Of a stretch of 64,000 nt of DNA, positions 1-7,867 are shown piece by piece. Position 1 is the stretch's first letter. Every line of letters begins with the position of its first letter. The notes below the pieces were generated by a model, which did not search any database, was not told where the DNA came from, and worked only from the letters and a program-made list of their open reading frames with translations. The position numbers and the translations under genes are program-made. Origin of the DNA: Duganella sp. Root1480D1. GTDB lineage: Bacteria > Pseudomonadota > Gammaproteobacteria > Burkholderiales > Burkholderiaceae_D. The stretch is from positions 249,355-313,354 of the forward strand of contig NZ_LMFZ01000048.1 in assembly GCF_001427305.1 (NCBI RefSeq), written 5' to 3'.

Positions 1-1548
1 GCCGTGCCACTTCTCGCTGTCTTCAGTGAAGATCCAGTCTTCCTGGGAACCGATGCCTTCTTCGGCGAAGCTGTCCGGACCCCAGACCTTGAACCACCAG
101 TCCTGGCCCCATTCCTCGTCGATCTTCCTCATCGCGCGGCGGAAGTCCAGCGCTTCCAGGATCGATTCTTCCACCAGGGCGGTGCCGCCCGGCGCTTCCA
201 TCATGGCCGCCGCCACGTCGCAGGAGGCGATGATCGAGTATTGCGGCGAAGTCGAGGTGTGCATCAGGTAGGCCTCGTTGAAGGCGTCCTTGTCCAGCTT
301 GACGGTTTCGGAGTCGCGCACCAGCACTTGCGACGCCTGCGACAGGCCGGCCAGCAGCTTGTGGGTCGACTGGGTCGAGAAGATCATCGACTCCTTGGCG
401 CGCGGACGGTCCTTGCCGATCGCGTGCATGTTCTTGTAGAAGTCGTGGAAGGTGGCGTGCGGCAGCCAGGCTTCGTCGAAGTGCAGGGTGTCGATTTTCC
501 CGTCCAGCATTTCGCGCAGGGTTTCCACGTTGTAGACCACGCCGTCGTAGGTCGACTGGGTGATGGTCAGGATGCGCGGCTTCTTGTTCACCGCAGCTTG
601 TGCGAACGGGTTGTTGGCGATCTTGCGCTCGATGCTCTCCATGGTGAATTCTTCGAGCGGGATCGGGCCGATGATGCCCAGGTTATTCCGGGTCGGCATC
701 AGGAATACAGGGATGGCGCCGCACATGATGATCGAGTGCAGGATCGATTTGTGGCAGTTACGGTCCACCACGACGATGTCGCCCGGCGCCACGGTCGAAT
801 GCCACACCATCTTGTTGGAGGTGGAGGTGCCGTTGGTAACGAAGTAGGCGTGGTCGGCATTGTAGATGCGGGCGGCGTTGCGCTCGGAGGCGGCGACCGG
901 GCCGGTGTGGTCCAGCAGCTGGCCCAGTTCTTCCACCGCGTTGCAGACGTCGGCGCGCAGCATGTTCTCGCCGAAGAACTGGTGGAACATCTGGCCGATC
1001 GGCGACTTCAGGAACGCCACGCCGCCGGAGTGGCCAGGGCAGTGCCAGGAGTAGGAGCCGTCGTTCGCGTAATGCACCAGGGCACGGAAGAACGGCGGCG
1101 CCAGGCTGTCCAGGTAGGACTTGGCTTCGCGGATGATGTGGCGCGCGACGAATTCCGGGGTGTCCTCGAACATGTGGATGAAGCCGTGCAGTTCGCGCAG
1201 GATATCGTTAGGGATATGGCGCGAGGTGCGGGTTTCGCCGTACAGGTAGATCGGGATGTCGGCGTTCTTGTGGCGGATCTCGGAAACGAAGGCGCGCAGG
1301 GAGGCCAGCGCGAAGTCGGTTTCTTCCGGGGTGCCGCCGCCGAACTCTTCGTCGTCGATCGACAGCACGAAGGCCGAAGCGCGCGACTGCTGCTGCGCAA
1401 ACTGCGCCAGGTCGCCGTAACTGGTCACACCCAGGACGTCCATGCCTTCGTTTTCCATCGCGGCGGCGAGGGCGCGAATGCCCAGGCCGGACGTGTTCTC
1501 GGAACGGAAATCCTCGTCAATGATGACGATGGGGAAGCGGAATTTCAT
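1..1548 (-). CDS. Arginine/lysine/ornithine decarboxylase, 3' end outside window
   Basis: N-terminal 516 codons of a PLP-dependent fold-type I basic amino-acid decarboxylase (AdiA/LdcC/SpeF family), which makes a polyamine or diamine and consumes a proton. The protein opens MKFRFPIVIIDED, a receiver-like wing domain, and has the PLP-lysine motif STHKLLAG about 390 residues in. The SWHCPGHSGG stretch is also typical of the family. Family members are about 710-760 residues, so roughly a third lies beyond base 1. The start at 1548 matches the normal N-terminus. The substrate cannot be settled from this part; arginine or lysine are likeliest for Burkholderiales. The frame is open to base 1, with no sign of damage. 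Confidence 0.9.
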   Translation of the reverse strand, partial: MKFRFPIVIIDEDFRSENTSGLGIRALAAAMENEGMDVLGVTSYGDLAQFAQQQSRASAFVLSIDDEEFGGGTPEETDFALASLRAFVSEIRHKNADIPIYLYGETRTSRHIPNDILRELHGFIHMFEDTPEFVARHIIREAKSYLDSLAPPFFRALVHYANDGSYSWHCPGHSGGVAFLKSPIGQMFHQFFGENMLRADVCNAVEELGQLLDHTGPVAASERNAARIYNADHAYFVTNGTSTSNKMVWHSTVAPGDIVVVDRNCHKSILHSIIMCGAIPVFLMPTRNNLGIIGPIPLEEFTMESIERKIANNPFAQAAVNKKPRILTITQSTYDGVVYNVETLREMLDGKIDTLHFDEAWLPHATFHDFYKNMHAIGKDRPRAKESMIFSTQSTHKLLAGLSQASQVLVRDSETVKLDKDAFNEAYLMHTSTSPQYSIIASCDVAAAMMEAPGGTALVEESILEALDFRRAMRKIDEEWGQDWWFKVWGPDSFAEEGIGSQEDWIFTEDSEKWHG

Positions 1549-1631
1549 CGATGTTCTCCAGGCGCGACCAAGCGCCTCAAAAAAATAAGACCGGGAGTAT
1601 CGCAGAAATTCGGCTCCCGGGGGAAATTAAT

Positions 1632-2195
1632 TTACAACATCGCAAGGGCACCCAGGCCCAAGCCGATTGCTGCCACGCCGTAGGTGGCATACATCAGCCA
1701 CTTGCGGTTGGTGAGCAGGGTAATCGCAGCCAGGGCGATGGCGATTTGTTCGGCCGTGGTGGCCAGCGCCCATTGGTGGTGCTTGTGCAGGGCGTGGTCG
1801 GATTTATGGTCCCACTCGGTCGATTTGGCTTCCCATTCCTCGGCATCCTTCTTGATGGCGTCTTTCTCTTCCTTGTAGCGCAGTACTTCGGCCTTGAACT
1901 TCTCTACATCGGCGTTCGGCAGCAGCATGGCCAGTTCGGCCAGGTTCTGCTTGGACGATTTGGCCTGGTAGTAGTTCCAGCGATTGGACGCCTCGGTCTT
2001 GGCGATGGCGGCATTGTTTTTGAACAGTGCTGCATCGTTCTGCGTGGCGCCGCCCTGGTAGCCGAAGATGGCGCCCACGGTGGCCAGGATGGCCGTTGTC
2101 ACGGCGATATTGCCGGAGAATTTGTCGTTGCTGTGTGCTGCGTGTTCCACGGCGTGGTCATGCGGGCCGTGGACGTGGAAACCGTGTCCGGACAT
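1632..2195 (-). CDS. DUF4337 family membrane protein
   Basis: A 187-residue protein with a His-rich N-terminus (GHGFHVHGPHDH), a membrane segment around residues 28-46, a long charged helical stretch (about 60-140) likely to form a coiled coil, and two hydrophobic segments near the C-terminus. This layout matches DUF4337, whose function is unknown. It starts 3 bases after the folA stop, so it is probably the second gene of a folA-DUF4337 transcript. The histidines might bind metal; that is inference only. Confidence 0.75.
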   Translation of the reverse strand: MSGHGFHVHGPHDHAVEHAAHSNDKFSGNIAVTTAILATVGAIFGYQGGATQNDAALFKNNAAIAKTEASNRWNYYQAKSSKQNLAELAMLLPNADVEKFKAEVLRYKEEKDAIKKDAEEWEAKSTEWDHKSDHALHKHHQWALATTAEQIAIALAAITLLTNRKWLMYATYGVAAIGLGLGALAML

Positions 2196-2198
2196 GTT

Positions 2199-2681
2199 TT
2201 AGTTCCTGGTAAAGCTGATGAAAGAATAAGGCAGCCCGGCTGCCGATACGTGCTCTTCACGCGCTACTTCCTGCCATTCGCCCGCTGCCAGCGCCGGGAA
2301 GAATGCATCGCAGTCGTATGTGCGGCCGATGCGGGTGATTACAAGCTTGTCAACCAGCGGCAAGGCTTGCTGGTACACCTGCGCGCCGCCGATCACGAAT
2401 GCCTCGGCGGTACCGGCGATCAAGGCCTTCGCTTCTTCCAGCGATCCAACTCGCTCAACGCCTTCGTGCTGCCAATCCGCATTGCGGCTGATGACGATAT
2501 TGCGGCGGTTCGGCAAAGGGCGGCCGATCGAATCGAAGGTCTTGCGGCCCATGATAATCGGATGGCCGGAAGTGAGGCGCTTGAAGTGCACCAGGTCTTC
2601 CGGCAAGTGCCATGGAAGAGTGTTGTTGATGCCTATGCCATTGTTGGAATCAGTGGCAACGATGATGGTCAAATTTGTCAT
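2199..2681 (-). CDS. folA: Dihydrofolate reductase
   Basis: Reduces dihydrofolate to tetrahydrofolate with NADPH and supplies the cofactor that thymidylate synthase (at 11135-12106) consumes. Family landmarks are present: TIIVATDSNNGIG, LPWHLPEDL with the active-site acidic residue, the GRKTFDSIG NADPH-binding stretch, and FVIGGAQVY. I prefer the start at 2681 (MTNLTIIVA, 160 residues), which matches the usual DHFR N-terminus; an ATG at 2690 is also in frame. A TATAAT on this strand ends 7 bases before the 2681 ATG, so the message may be leaderless. Divergent from carA. Confidence 0.93.
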   Translation of the reverse strand: MTNLTIIVATDSNNGIGINNTLPWHLPEDLVHFKRLTSGHPIIMGRKTFDSIGRPLPNRRNIVISRNADWQHEGVERVGSLEEAKALIAGTAEAFVIGGAQVYQQALPLVDKLVITRIGRTYDCDAFFPALAAGEWQEVAREEHVSAAGLPYSFISFTRN

Positions 2682-2688
2682 GGCCGAC

Positions 2689-2694
2689 ATTATA
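2689..2694 (-). promoter_or_regulatory. Candidate -10 element of folA
   Basis: A perfect TATAAT read on the minus strand, with 7 bases between it and the ATG at 2681. Transcription would then begin at or next to that ATG. No convincing -35 lies 16-18 bases upstream, and no Shine-Dalgarno precedes either possible folA start. Confidence 0.45.
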
Positions 2695-2831
2695 TATCGG
2701 AGCACTTTGCTATTCGGTCACGTTGCGGAATTGCGCCACCGCAATTTATTTTGGCCCTGGAACGGGGCCTTGTGACGTTTGGAGAGTTTTGGCGGGGGTG
2801 TGCCGGCGTATCGTAGCTTCCAGCGCGCTAG

Positions 2832-2851
2832 GAATTACTGCTGAGTAATTC
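2832..2851. promoter_or_regulatory. Perfect palindrome between folA and carA
   Basis: GAATTACT and AGTAATTC form perfect 8-base arms around a 4-base centre. The site is 45 bases before the carA ATG and just upstream of a TATAAC at 2865-2870. With 17-base spacing the -35 region would fall inside the right arm, which is where an operator would act. No T-run follows, so it is not a terminator. The cognate regulator is unknown. Confidence 0.5.
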
Positions 2852-2895
2852 TGTTTGTTGGTTTTATAACGATACGGACCCCAGGAGAACCCCTG

Positions 2896-4053
2896 ATGAA
2901 ACACCCACTCAAGCATCCCCACGGGAATGCCGGGCGCGCTATTCTCGCATTGGCTGATGGCACCCTGTTTGAAGGCATCTCGATCGGTGCCGACGGCTCC
3001 ACGGCTGGCGAAGTCGTATTCAATACCGCCATGAGCGGGTACCAGGAAATCCTGAGTGACCCAAGCTACAGCCGCCAGATCGTCACGCTGACTTATCCGC
3101 ACATCGGCAATACCGGTGTCAACCGCGAAGATGGCGAAGCGCCTTTGATCCACGCAGCAGGCCTGGTGGTGAAGGACGTGCCTTTCCTGGCATCGAATTT
3201 CCGCAGCGAGCAAGACCTGTCGTCGTGGCTGGCGGAGCAGGGCGTGGTGGCAATCGCCGGCATCGATACCCGCAAGCTGACCCGCATCCTGCGCGAGAAA
3301 GGCGCCCAGTCCGGCGCCATCATCGCCGGCGGCGCGGCGGAGGAGGCACTGCGCCTGGCGCGTGAATTCCCCGGTTTGTCGGGCATGGACCTGGCGCAAA
3401 CCGTCAGCACCGCTGCACAGTATGAATGGACCGAGACCGAATGGATGCTGGGCCAGGGCCATGGCCGCCAGATGCAGCCGCGCTGCCACGTGGTGGCTTA
3501 CGACTTTGGCGTGAAGGCAAACATCCTGCGCATGCTGGCCCAGCGCGGCTGCCGCGTGACCGTGCTGCCTGCGAAAGCCGGCGCCGCCGCTGCGCTGGCG
3601 CTGAACCCGGACGGGATCTTCCTGTCGAACGGGCCGGGCGATCCACAGCCTTGCGATTACGCGATTGAAGCGGCGCGTGAACTGATTGAACGTGGCGTGC
3701 CGACCTTCGGCATCTGCCTTGGCCACCAGATCATGGCGTTGGCCTCCGGCGCCCGCACCCTGAAAATGAAATTCGGCCATCACGGCGCCAACCACCCTGT
3801 GCAAGACATTGAAAGCGGACGTGTAATGATCACCTCGCAGAACCACGGCTTCGCCGTCGATCCCGATTCGCTGCCGAATAACTGCGCAGTCACTCATATC
3901 TCGCTGTTTGACGGCTCATTGCAAGGCTTCCGCCGCACTGACAAGCCGGCCTTCTGCTTCCAGGGCCACCCCGAGGCGTCGCCCGGGCCGCACGACCTGG
4001 CGCCGCTGTTCGACCGCTTTGTCAGCATGATGGAGGGCGCGCGCCATGGCTAA
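2896..4053 (+). CDS. carA: Carbamoyl-phosphate synthase small (glutaminase) subunit
   Basis: Class I glutamine amidotransferase subunit that hydrolyses glutamine and channels ammonia to CarB. The N-terminal CPSase small-chain domain (about 12-150) contains NTAMSGYQEILSDPSY. The amidotransferase domain has the nucleophile in GICLGHQI (Cys274) and the His/Glu pair in GHPEAS (His358, Glu360), so the triad is intact. Length 385 is normal. AGGAG at 2883-2887 lies 8 bases before the ATG. The last 8 bases overlap the start of the large-subunit gene, implying translational coupling. The greA gene that commonly follows carAB in related bacteria is absent here. Confidence 0.95.
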   Translation: MKHPLKHPHGNAGRAILALADGTLFEGISIGADGSTAGEVVFNTAMSGYQEILSDPSYSRQIVTLTYPHIGNTGVNREDGEAPLIHAAGLVVKDVPFLASNFRSEQDLSSWLAEQGVVAIAGIDTRKLTRILREKGAQSGAIIAGGAAEEALRLAREFPGLSGMDLAQTVSTAAQYEWTETEWMLGQGHGRQMQPRCHVVAYDFGVKANILRMLAQRGCRVTVLPAKAGAAAALALNPDGIFLSNGPGDPQPCDYAIEAARELIERGVPTFGICLGHQIMALASGARTLKMKFGHHGANHPVQDIESGRVMITSQNHGFAVDPDSLPNNCAVTHISLFDGSLQGFRRTDKPAFCFQGHPEASPGPHDLAPLFDRFVSMMEGARHG

Positions 4054-7000
4054 GCGTACCGACATCAAGCGCATCCTGATTATTGGCGCCGGCCCGATCG
4101 TGATCGGCCAGGCCTGCGAGTTCGATTATTCCGGCGCCCAGGCCTGCAAGGCCCTGCGCGAAGAAGGCTACGAGGTCGTGCTGGTTAACAGCAATCCCGC
4201 CACCATCATGACCGACCCGGGCATGGCCGATGTGACTTATATCGAGCCGATTACCTGGGAAACCGTGGCCCGCATCATCGAAAAAGAGCGCCCACAGGCC
4301 GTGCTGCCGACCATGGGCGGCCAGACTGCGCTCAATTGCGCGCTGGACCTGCATCGCCACGGCGTGCTCGATAGCTTCAATGTGGAGCTGATCGGGGCGA
4401 CGCCGGAAGCGATCGACCGCGCCGAAGACCGCGCCAAGTTCAAGGCAGCGATGGAACGCATCGGCCTGCAGTCGGCCCGTTCCGGTATCGCCCACACCAT
4501 GGCTGAAGCCTGGCAGGCACAGGAGCGCCTCGGCTTCCCGGTCATCATCCGGCCGTCGTTCACCATGGGGGGCAGCGGCGGCGGCATCGCCCGCAATGCC
4601 GACGAATTCACCGCCATCTGCCTGCGCGGCCTGGAACTGTCGCCGACCTCCGAACTGCTGATCGAAGAATCCCTGATCGGCTGGAAGGAATTCGAGATGG
4701 AAGTGGTGCGCGACCGCAAGGACAACTGCATCATTGTCTGTTCGATCGAAAACCTGGACCCGATGGGCGTGCATACCGGCGATTCGATCACCGTGGCGCC
4801 GGCCCAGACCCTGACCGACAAGGAATACCAGATCATGCGCGACGCGTCGCTGAAGGTGCTGCGCGAGATCGGCGTGGATACCGGCGGCTCCAACGTGCAG
4901 TTCGCCGTCAACCCGCAAGACGGCCGCATGATCGTGATCGAGATGAACCCGCGCGTGTCGCGTTCTTCGGCGCTGGCTTCCAAGGCCACCGGCTTCCCGA
5001 TTGCGCGCGTCGCCGCCAAGCTGGCGGTCGGCTTCACGCTGGACGAATTGCAGAACGATATAACCGGCGGCGCCACCCCGGCCTCTTTTGAGCCTGCGAT
5101 TGACTACGTAGTCACCAAGATCCCGCGCTTCGCTTTCGAGAAGTTCGCCGGCGCCAACGACCGCCTGACCACGCAGATGAAATCCGTGGGTGAGGTGATG
5201 GCGATGGGCCGCACCTTCCAGGAATCGTTCCAGAAAGCGCTGCGCGGCCTGGATATCGGCGTGGACGGCCTGCAGCGCATCGCCACCGGCCGCGACGTGA
5301 TCGAGCAGGAACTGCGCCTGCCGGGCCCGCAGCGCATCTGGTATGTCGGCGAGGCCTTCGCACAAGGCATGTCGCTGGTGGATGTGCACCGCCTGTCGCA
5401 CATCGACCCATGGTTCCTGTCCCAGATCCAGGATTTGGTGGAAATCGAGGAATGGGTGGCCACGCAGCAGTTGGGCGGCTTTGACCATCACGTTCTGCGC
5501 CGTCTCAAGCAGCAAGGCTTCAGCGACCGCCGCCTGGCGGACTTGCTGGGCGTGCATGAAGACGCAGTGCGAAAGCAGCGCCATGCCCAAGGTATCCGTC
5601 CGGTATACAAGCGCGTCGACACTTGCGCTGGCGAATTCGCAACCCGCACCGCCTATATGTATTCAACCTATGACGAGGAATGCGAAGCCCAGCCCACTGG
5701 TGCGCGCAAGATCATGGTGCTGGGCGGTGGTCCGAACCGCATCGGCCAGGGTATCGAATTCGACTACTGCTGCGTGCACGCCGCGCTGGCTATGCGCGAG
5801 GACGGCTACGAGACCATCATGGTCAACTGCAACCCGGAAACCGTATCGACCGACTACGACACCTCCGACCGCCTGTATTTCGAATCCCTGACCCTGGAAG
5901 ACGTGCTCGAAATCGTCGCCATTGAAAAACCGGAAGGCGTGATCGTGCAGTACGGCGGACAGACTCCGCTCAAGCTGGCCCTGGCGCTGGAGGCAAACGG
6001 CGTGCCTATCATCGGCACCTCGCCCAACATGATCGATGCCGCCGAAGACCGCGAGCGCTTCCAGAAACTGTTGTTCGAACTGGATCTGCGCCAGCCGTCC
6101 AACCGCACCGCCCGCAATGAGCAGCAGGCCGTGGCGATGGCCGAGGAGATCGGCTATCCGCTGGTGGTGCGCCCCTCCTACGTGCTGGGCGGCCGCGCCA
6201 TGGAAATCGTCCATGAGCGCGCGGACCTGGAGCGCTATATGCGCGAAGCGGTCAAGGTTTCTCACGATTCGCCGGTGCTGCTGGACCGCTTCCTGAACGA
6301 CGCCATTGAAGTGGACGTGGATTGCGTCAGCGACGGCACCGAGGTTGTGATCGGCGGCGTGATGGAGCACGTGGAGCAAGCCGGCATCCACTCCGGCGAC
6401 TCGGCCTGCAGCTTGCCGCCTTATTCGCTGTCGGAAGCCACCGTGGCCGAAATCAAGCGCCAGACTGTGCGCCTGGCACGCGGCCTGAATGTGATCGGCC
6501 TGATGAACGTGCAATTCGCGGTGCAGCGCCAGAAAACCGATGGCCGCATGCTGGACCGTGTCTTCGTGCTGGAAGTCAATCCACGCGCCTCCCGCACCGT
6601 GCCATTTGTTTCGAAGGCGACCGGGGTACAGTTGGCCAAGGTGGCGGCACGCTGCATGGCAGGCCGTTCGCTGGCCGAGCAGGGCGTCACCGCGGAAGTG
6701 ATTCCGCCTTATTACAGCGTCAAAGAGTCTGTTTTGCCGTTTGCGAAATTCCCCGGTGTCGACACCATCCTCGGGCCGGAAATGAAATCGACCGGCGAAG
6801 TGATGGGTACCGGAACCACCTTCGGCGAGGCCTTCCTGAAGGCGGAGCTGGGCGCCGGCGTGCGCATACCGCAGGCAGGCTATGTTTATATGCGGGTCCG
6901 CAAAGCCGACCAGGCGCGCGCCGTGGCGCTGGCCCGCGAACTGGCCGAAGCCGGCTATTTGCTGTGCGCCAGCGAAGTGACGGCCGCCGTGCTGGAAGCC

Positions 7001-7864
7001 GGCGAAGTGCCTGTCAATGCCATCGAAGATGAAACCCTGCTTGGCCTGCTGGCCCTGCGCGAAATCGCCATGGCTGTGGTTACGGTGGACGAGAAGCGCG
7101 TGGCCATTGCCGCTACACGCAGCCTGCGCATGGCGGCGCTGGCTTCCGGCACGGTGATGTTTACCACGATTGCGGCAGCAGAAGCCGCCGCGGAAGCCCG
7201 CAAGCATGCCGGCAACACTATCGTGCGCTCGTTGCAGGAACTGCACGCGATGGTCGGTGCCGAACTGCGCCAGGCGCCGCCGCCGGCGCCGCGCCCTGTC
7301 CCCGGTGCAGTGGACCTGGCGGCGGCAGCCTGGCAAATGCCGGAGCGCCGCGCCCAATCGCGTCAGCGCAGTGTCGGCGTGGAGCCGATCAAGGTCTTCA
7401 TTCGCCAGCCGTTCACCGAATCGAACGAACATGAGCAGCGCATGATCAGCGAGATCATGCAGATGATCGACAGCGCCAACGGCCTGCCGCACGCGTTCGA
7501 CTACCTGACCGGCTTGCAGGCTGAGAGCGCGGAAACCTTCCGCGCCTCATTCGAACGCAGCCAGGGGTTGCCGTTCACGCCGCAGAACTTCCGCCGCCAC
7601 CGGCTGACATTGCTGGACCAGGCGGACGTGATGGTGAACATCCGTGTCGGGATGAGCGAGAGCAGTGCATTCGAGTTGAGCTATCACATATTCAAAGGCC
7701 GCCGAACGCCTATCCTGTTCCTGGTGTGGAAGGGCGCGCCAATCAAAACCACGCTGCTGCGCGAACTCGATGACCTGGTGGACATCACCTATATCGAATT
7801 CGACGACGTTTCGGAGTTGCGTGGCCGGTTGCATCAGTTTTTCAAATGTTTGGTAAAGGAGTGA
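4046..7864 (+). CDS. carB: Carbamoyl-phosphate synthase large subunit with extra C-terminal domain
   Basis: A 1272-residue CarB, against about 1070-1080 in the family. Both ATP-grasp halves are well conserved: IIGAGPIVIGQACEFDYSG near the N-terminus, and VLGGGPNRIGQGIEFDY opening the second half at about residue 555. From about residue 940 the MGS-like allosteric domain is divergent: the usual THGTA and NTTSG-type signatures are absent. A proline-rich linker follows (about 1075-1100). The last domain (about 1115-1272) begins IKVFIRQPF and contains LLDQADVMVNIRVGMSES and SSAFELSYHIF, which resemble nucleoside 2-deoxyribosyltransferases (NDT), including the conserved Glu. The NDT assignment is inference from motifs. 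The next gene starts 3 bases after the stop. Confidence 0.9.
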   Translation: MAKRTDIKRILIIGAGPIVIGQACEFDYSGAQACKALREEGYEVVLVNSNPATIMTDPGMADVTYIEPITWETVARIIEKERPQAVLPTMGGQTALNCALDLHRHGVLDSFNVELIGATPEAIDRAEDRAKFKAAMERIGLQSARSGIAHTMAEAWQAQERLGFPVIIRPSFTMGGSGGGIARNADEFTAICLRGLELSPTSELLIEESLIGWKEFEMEVVRDRKDNCIIVCSIENLDPMGVHTGDSITVAPAQTLTDKEYQIMRDASLKVLREIGVDTGGSNVQFAVNPQDGRMIVIEMNPRVSRSSALASKATGFPIARVAAKLAVGFTLDELQNDITGGATPASFEPAIDYVVTKIPRFAFEKFAGANDRLTTQMKSVGEVMAMGRTFQESFQKALRGLDIGVDGLQRIATGRDVIEQELRLPGPQRIWYVGEAFAQGMSLVDVHRLSHIDPWFLSQIQDLVEIEEWVATQQLGGFDHHVLRRLKQQGFSDRRLADLLGVHEDAVRKQRHAQGIRPVYKRVDTCAGEFATRTAYMYSTYDEECEAQPTGARKIMVLGGGPNRIGQGIEFDYCCVHAALAMREDGYETIMVNCNPETVSTDYDTSDRLYFESLTLEDVLEIVAIEKPEGVIVQYGGQTPLKLALALEANGVPIIGTSPNMIDAAEDRERFQKLLFELDLRQPSNRTARNEQQAVAMAEEIGYPLVVRPSYVLGGRAMEIVHERADLERYMREAVKVSHDSPVLLDRFLNDAIEVDVDCVSDGTEVVIGGVMEHVEQAGIHSGDSACSLPPYSLSEATVAEIKRQTVRLARGLNVIGLMNVQFAVQRQKTDGRMLDRVFVLEVNPRASRTVPFVSKATGVQLAKVAARCMAGRSLAEQGVTAEVIPPYYSVKESVLPFAKFPGVDTILGPEMKSTGEVMGTGTTFGEAFLKAELGAGVRIPQAGYVYMRVRKADQARAVALARELAEAGYLLCASEVTAAVLEAGEVPVNAIEDETLLGLLALREIAMAVVTVDEKRVAIAATRSLRMAALASGTVMFTTIAAAEAAAEARKHAGNTIVRSLQELHAMVGAELRQAPPPAPRPVPGAVDLAAAAWQMPERRAQSRQRSVGVEPIKVFIRQPFTESNEHEQRMISEIMQMIDSANGLPHAFDYLTGLQAESAETFRASFERSQGLPFTPQNFRRHRLTLLDQADVMVNIRVGMSESSAFELSYHIFKGRRTPILFLVWKGAPIKTTLLRELDDLVDITYIEFDDVSELRGRLHQFFKCLVKE

Positions 7865-7867
7865 GCG

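Noticed and set aside
4..1683. Long open plus-strand frame (559 codons) at the window start
   Set aside because: It is antisense to the conserved decarboxylase and has the His/Arg/Gly-rich composition of reversed G+C-rich coding sequence.
1551..2816. A 421-codon plus-strand frame over folA and DUF4337
   Set aside because: Antisense to two recognisable genes; no domain found.
2746..3897. Minus-strand frame over carA
   Set aside because: carA is certain on the plus strand; this frame has no family features.
4022..7492. Two long minus-strand open frames (522 and 609 codons) opposite carB
   Set aside because: Antisense to strongly conserved ATP-grasp sequence; Gln/His/Arg-rich and no domains.
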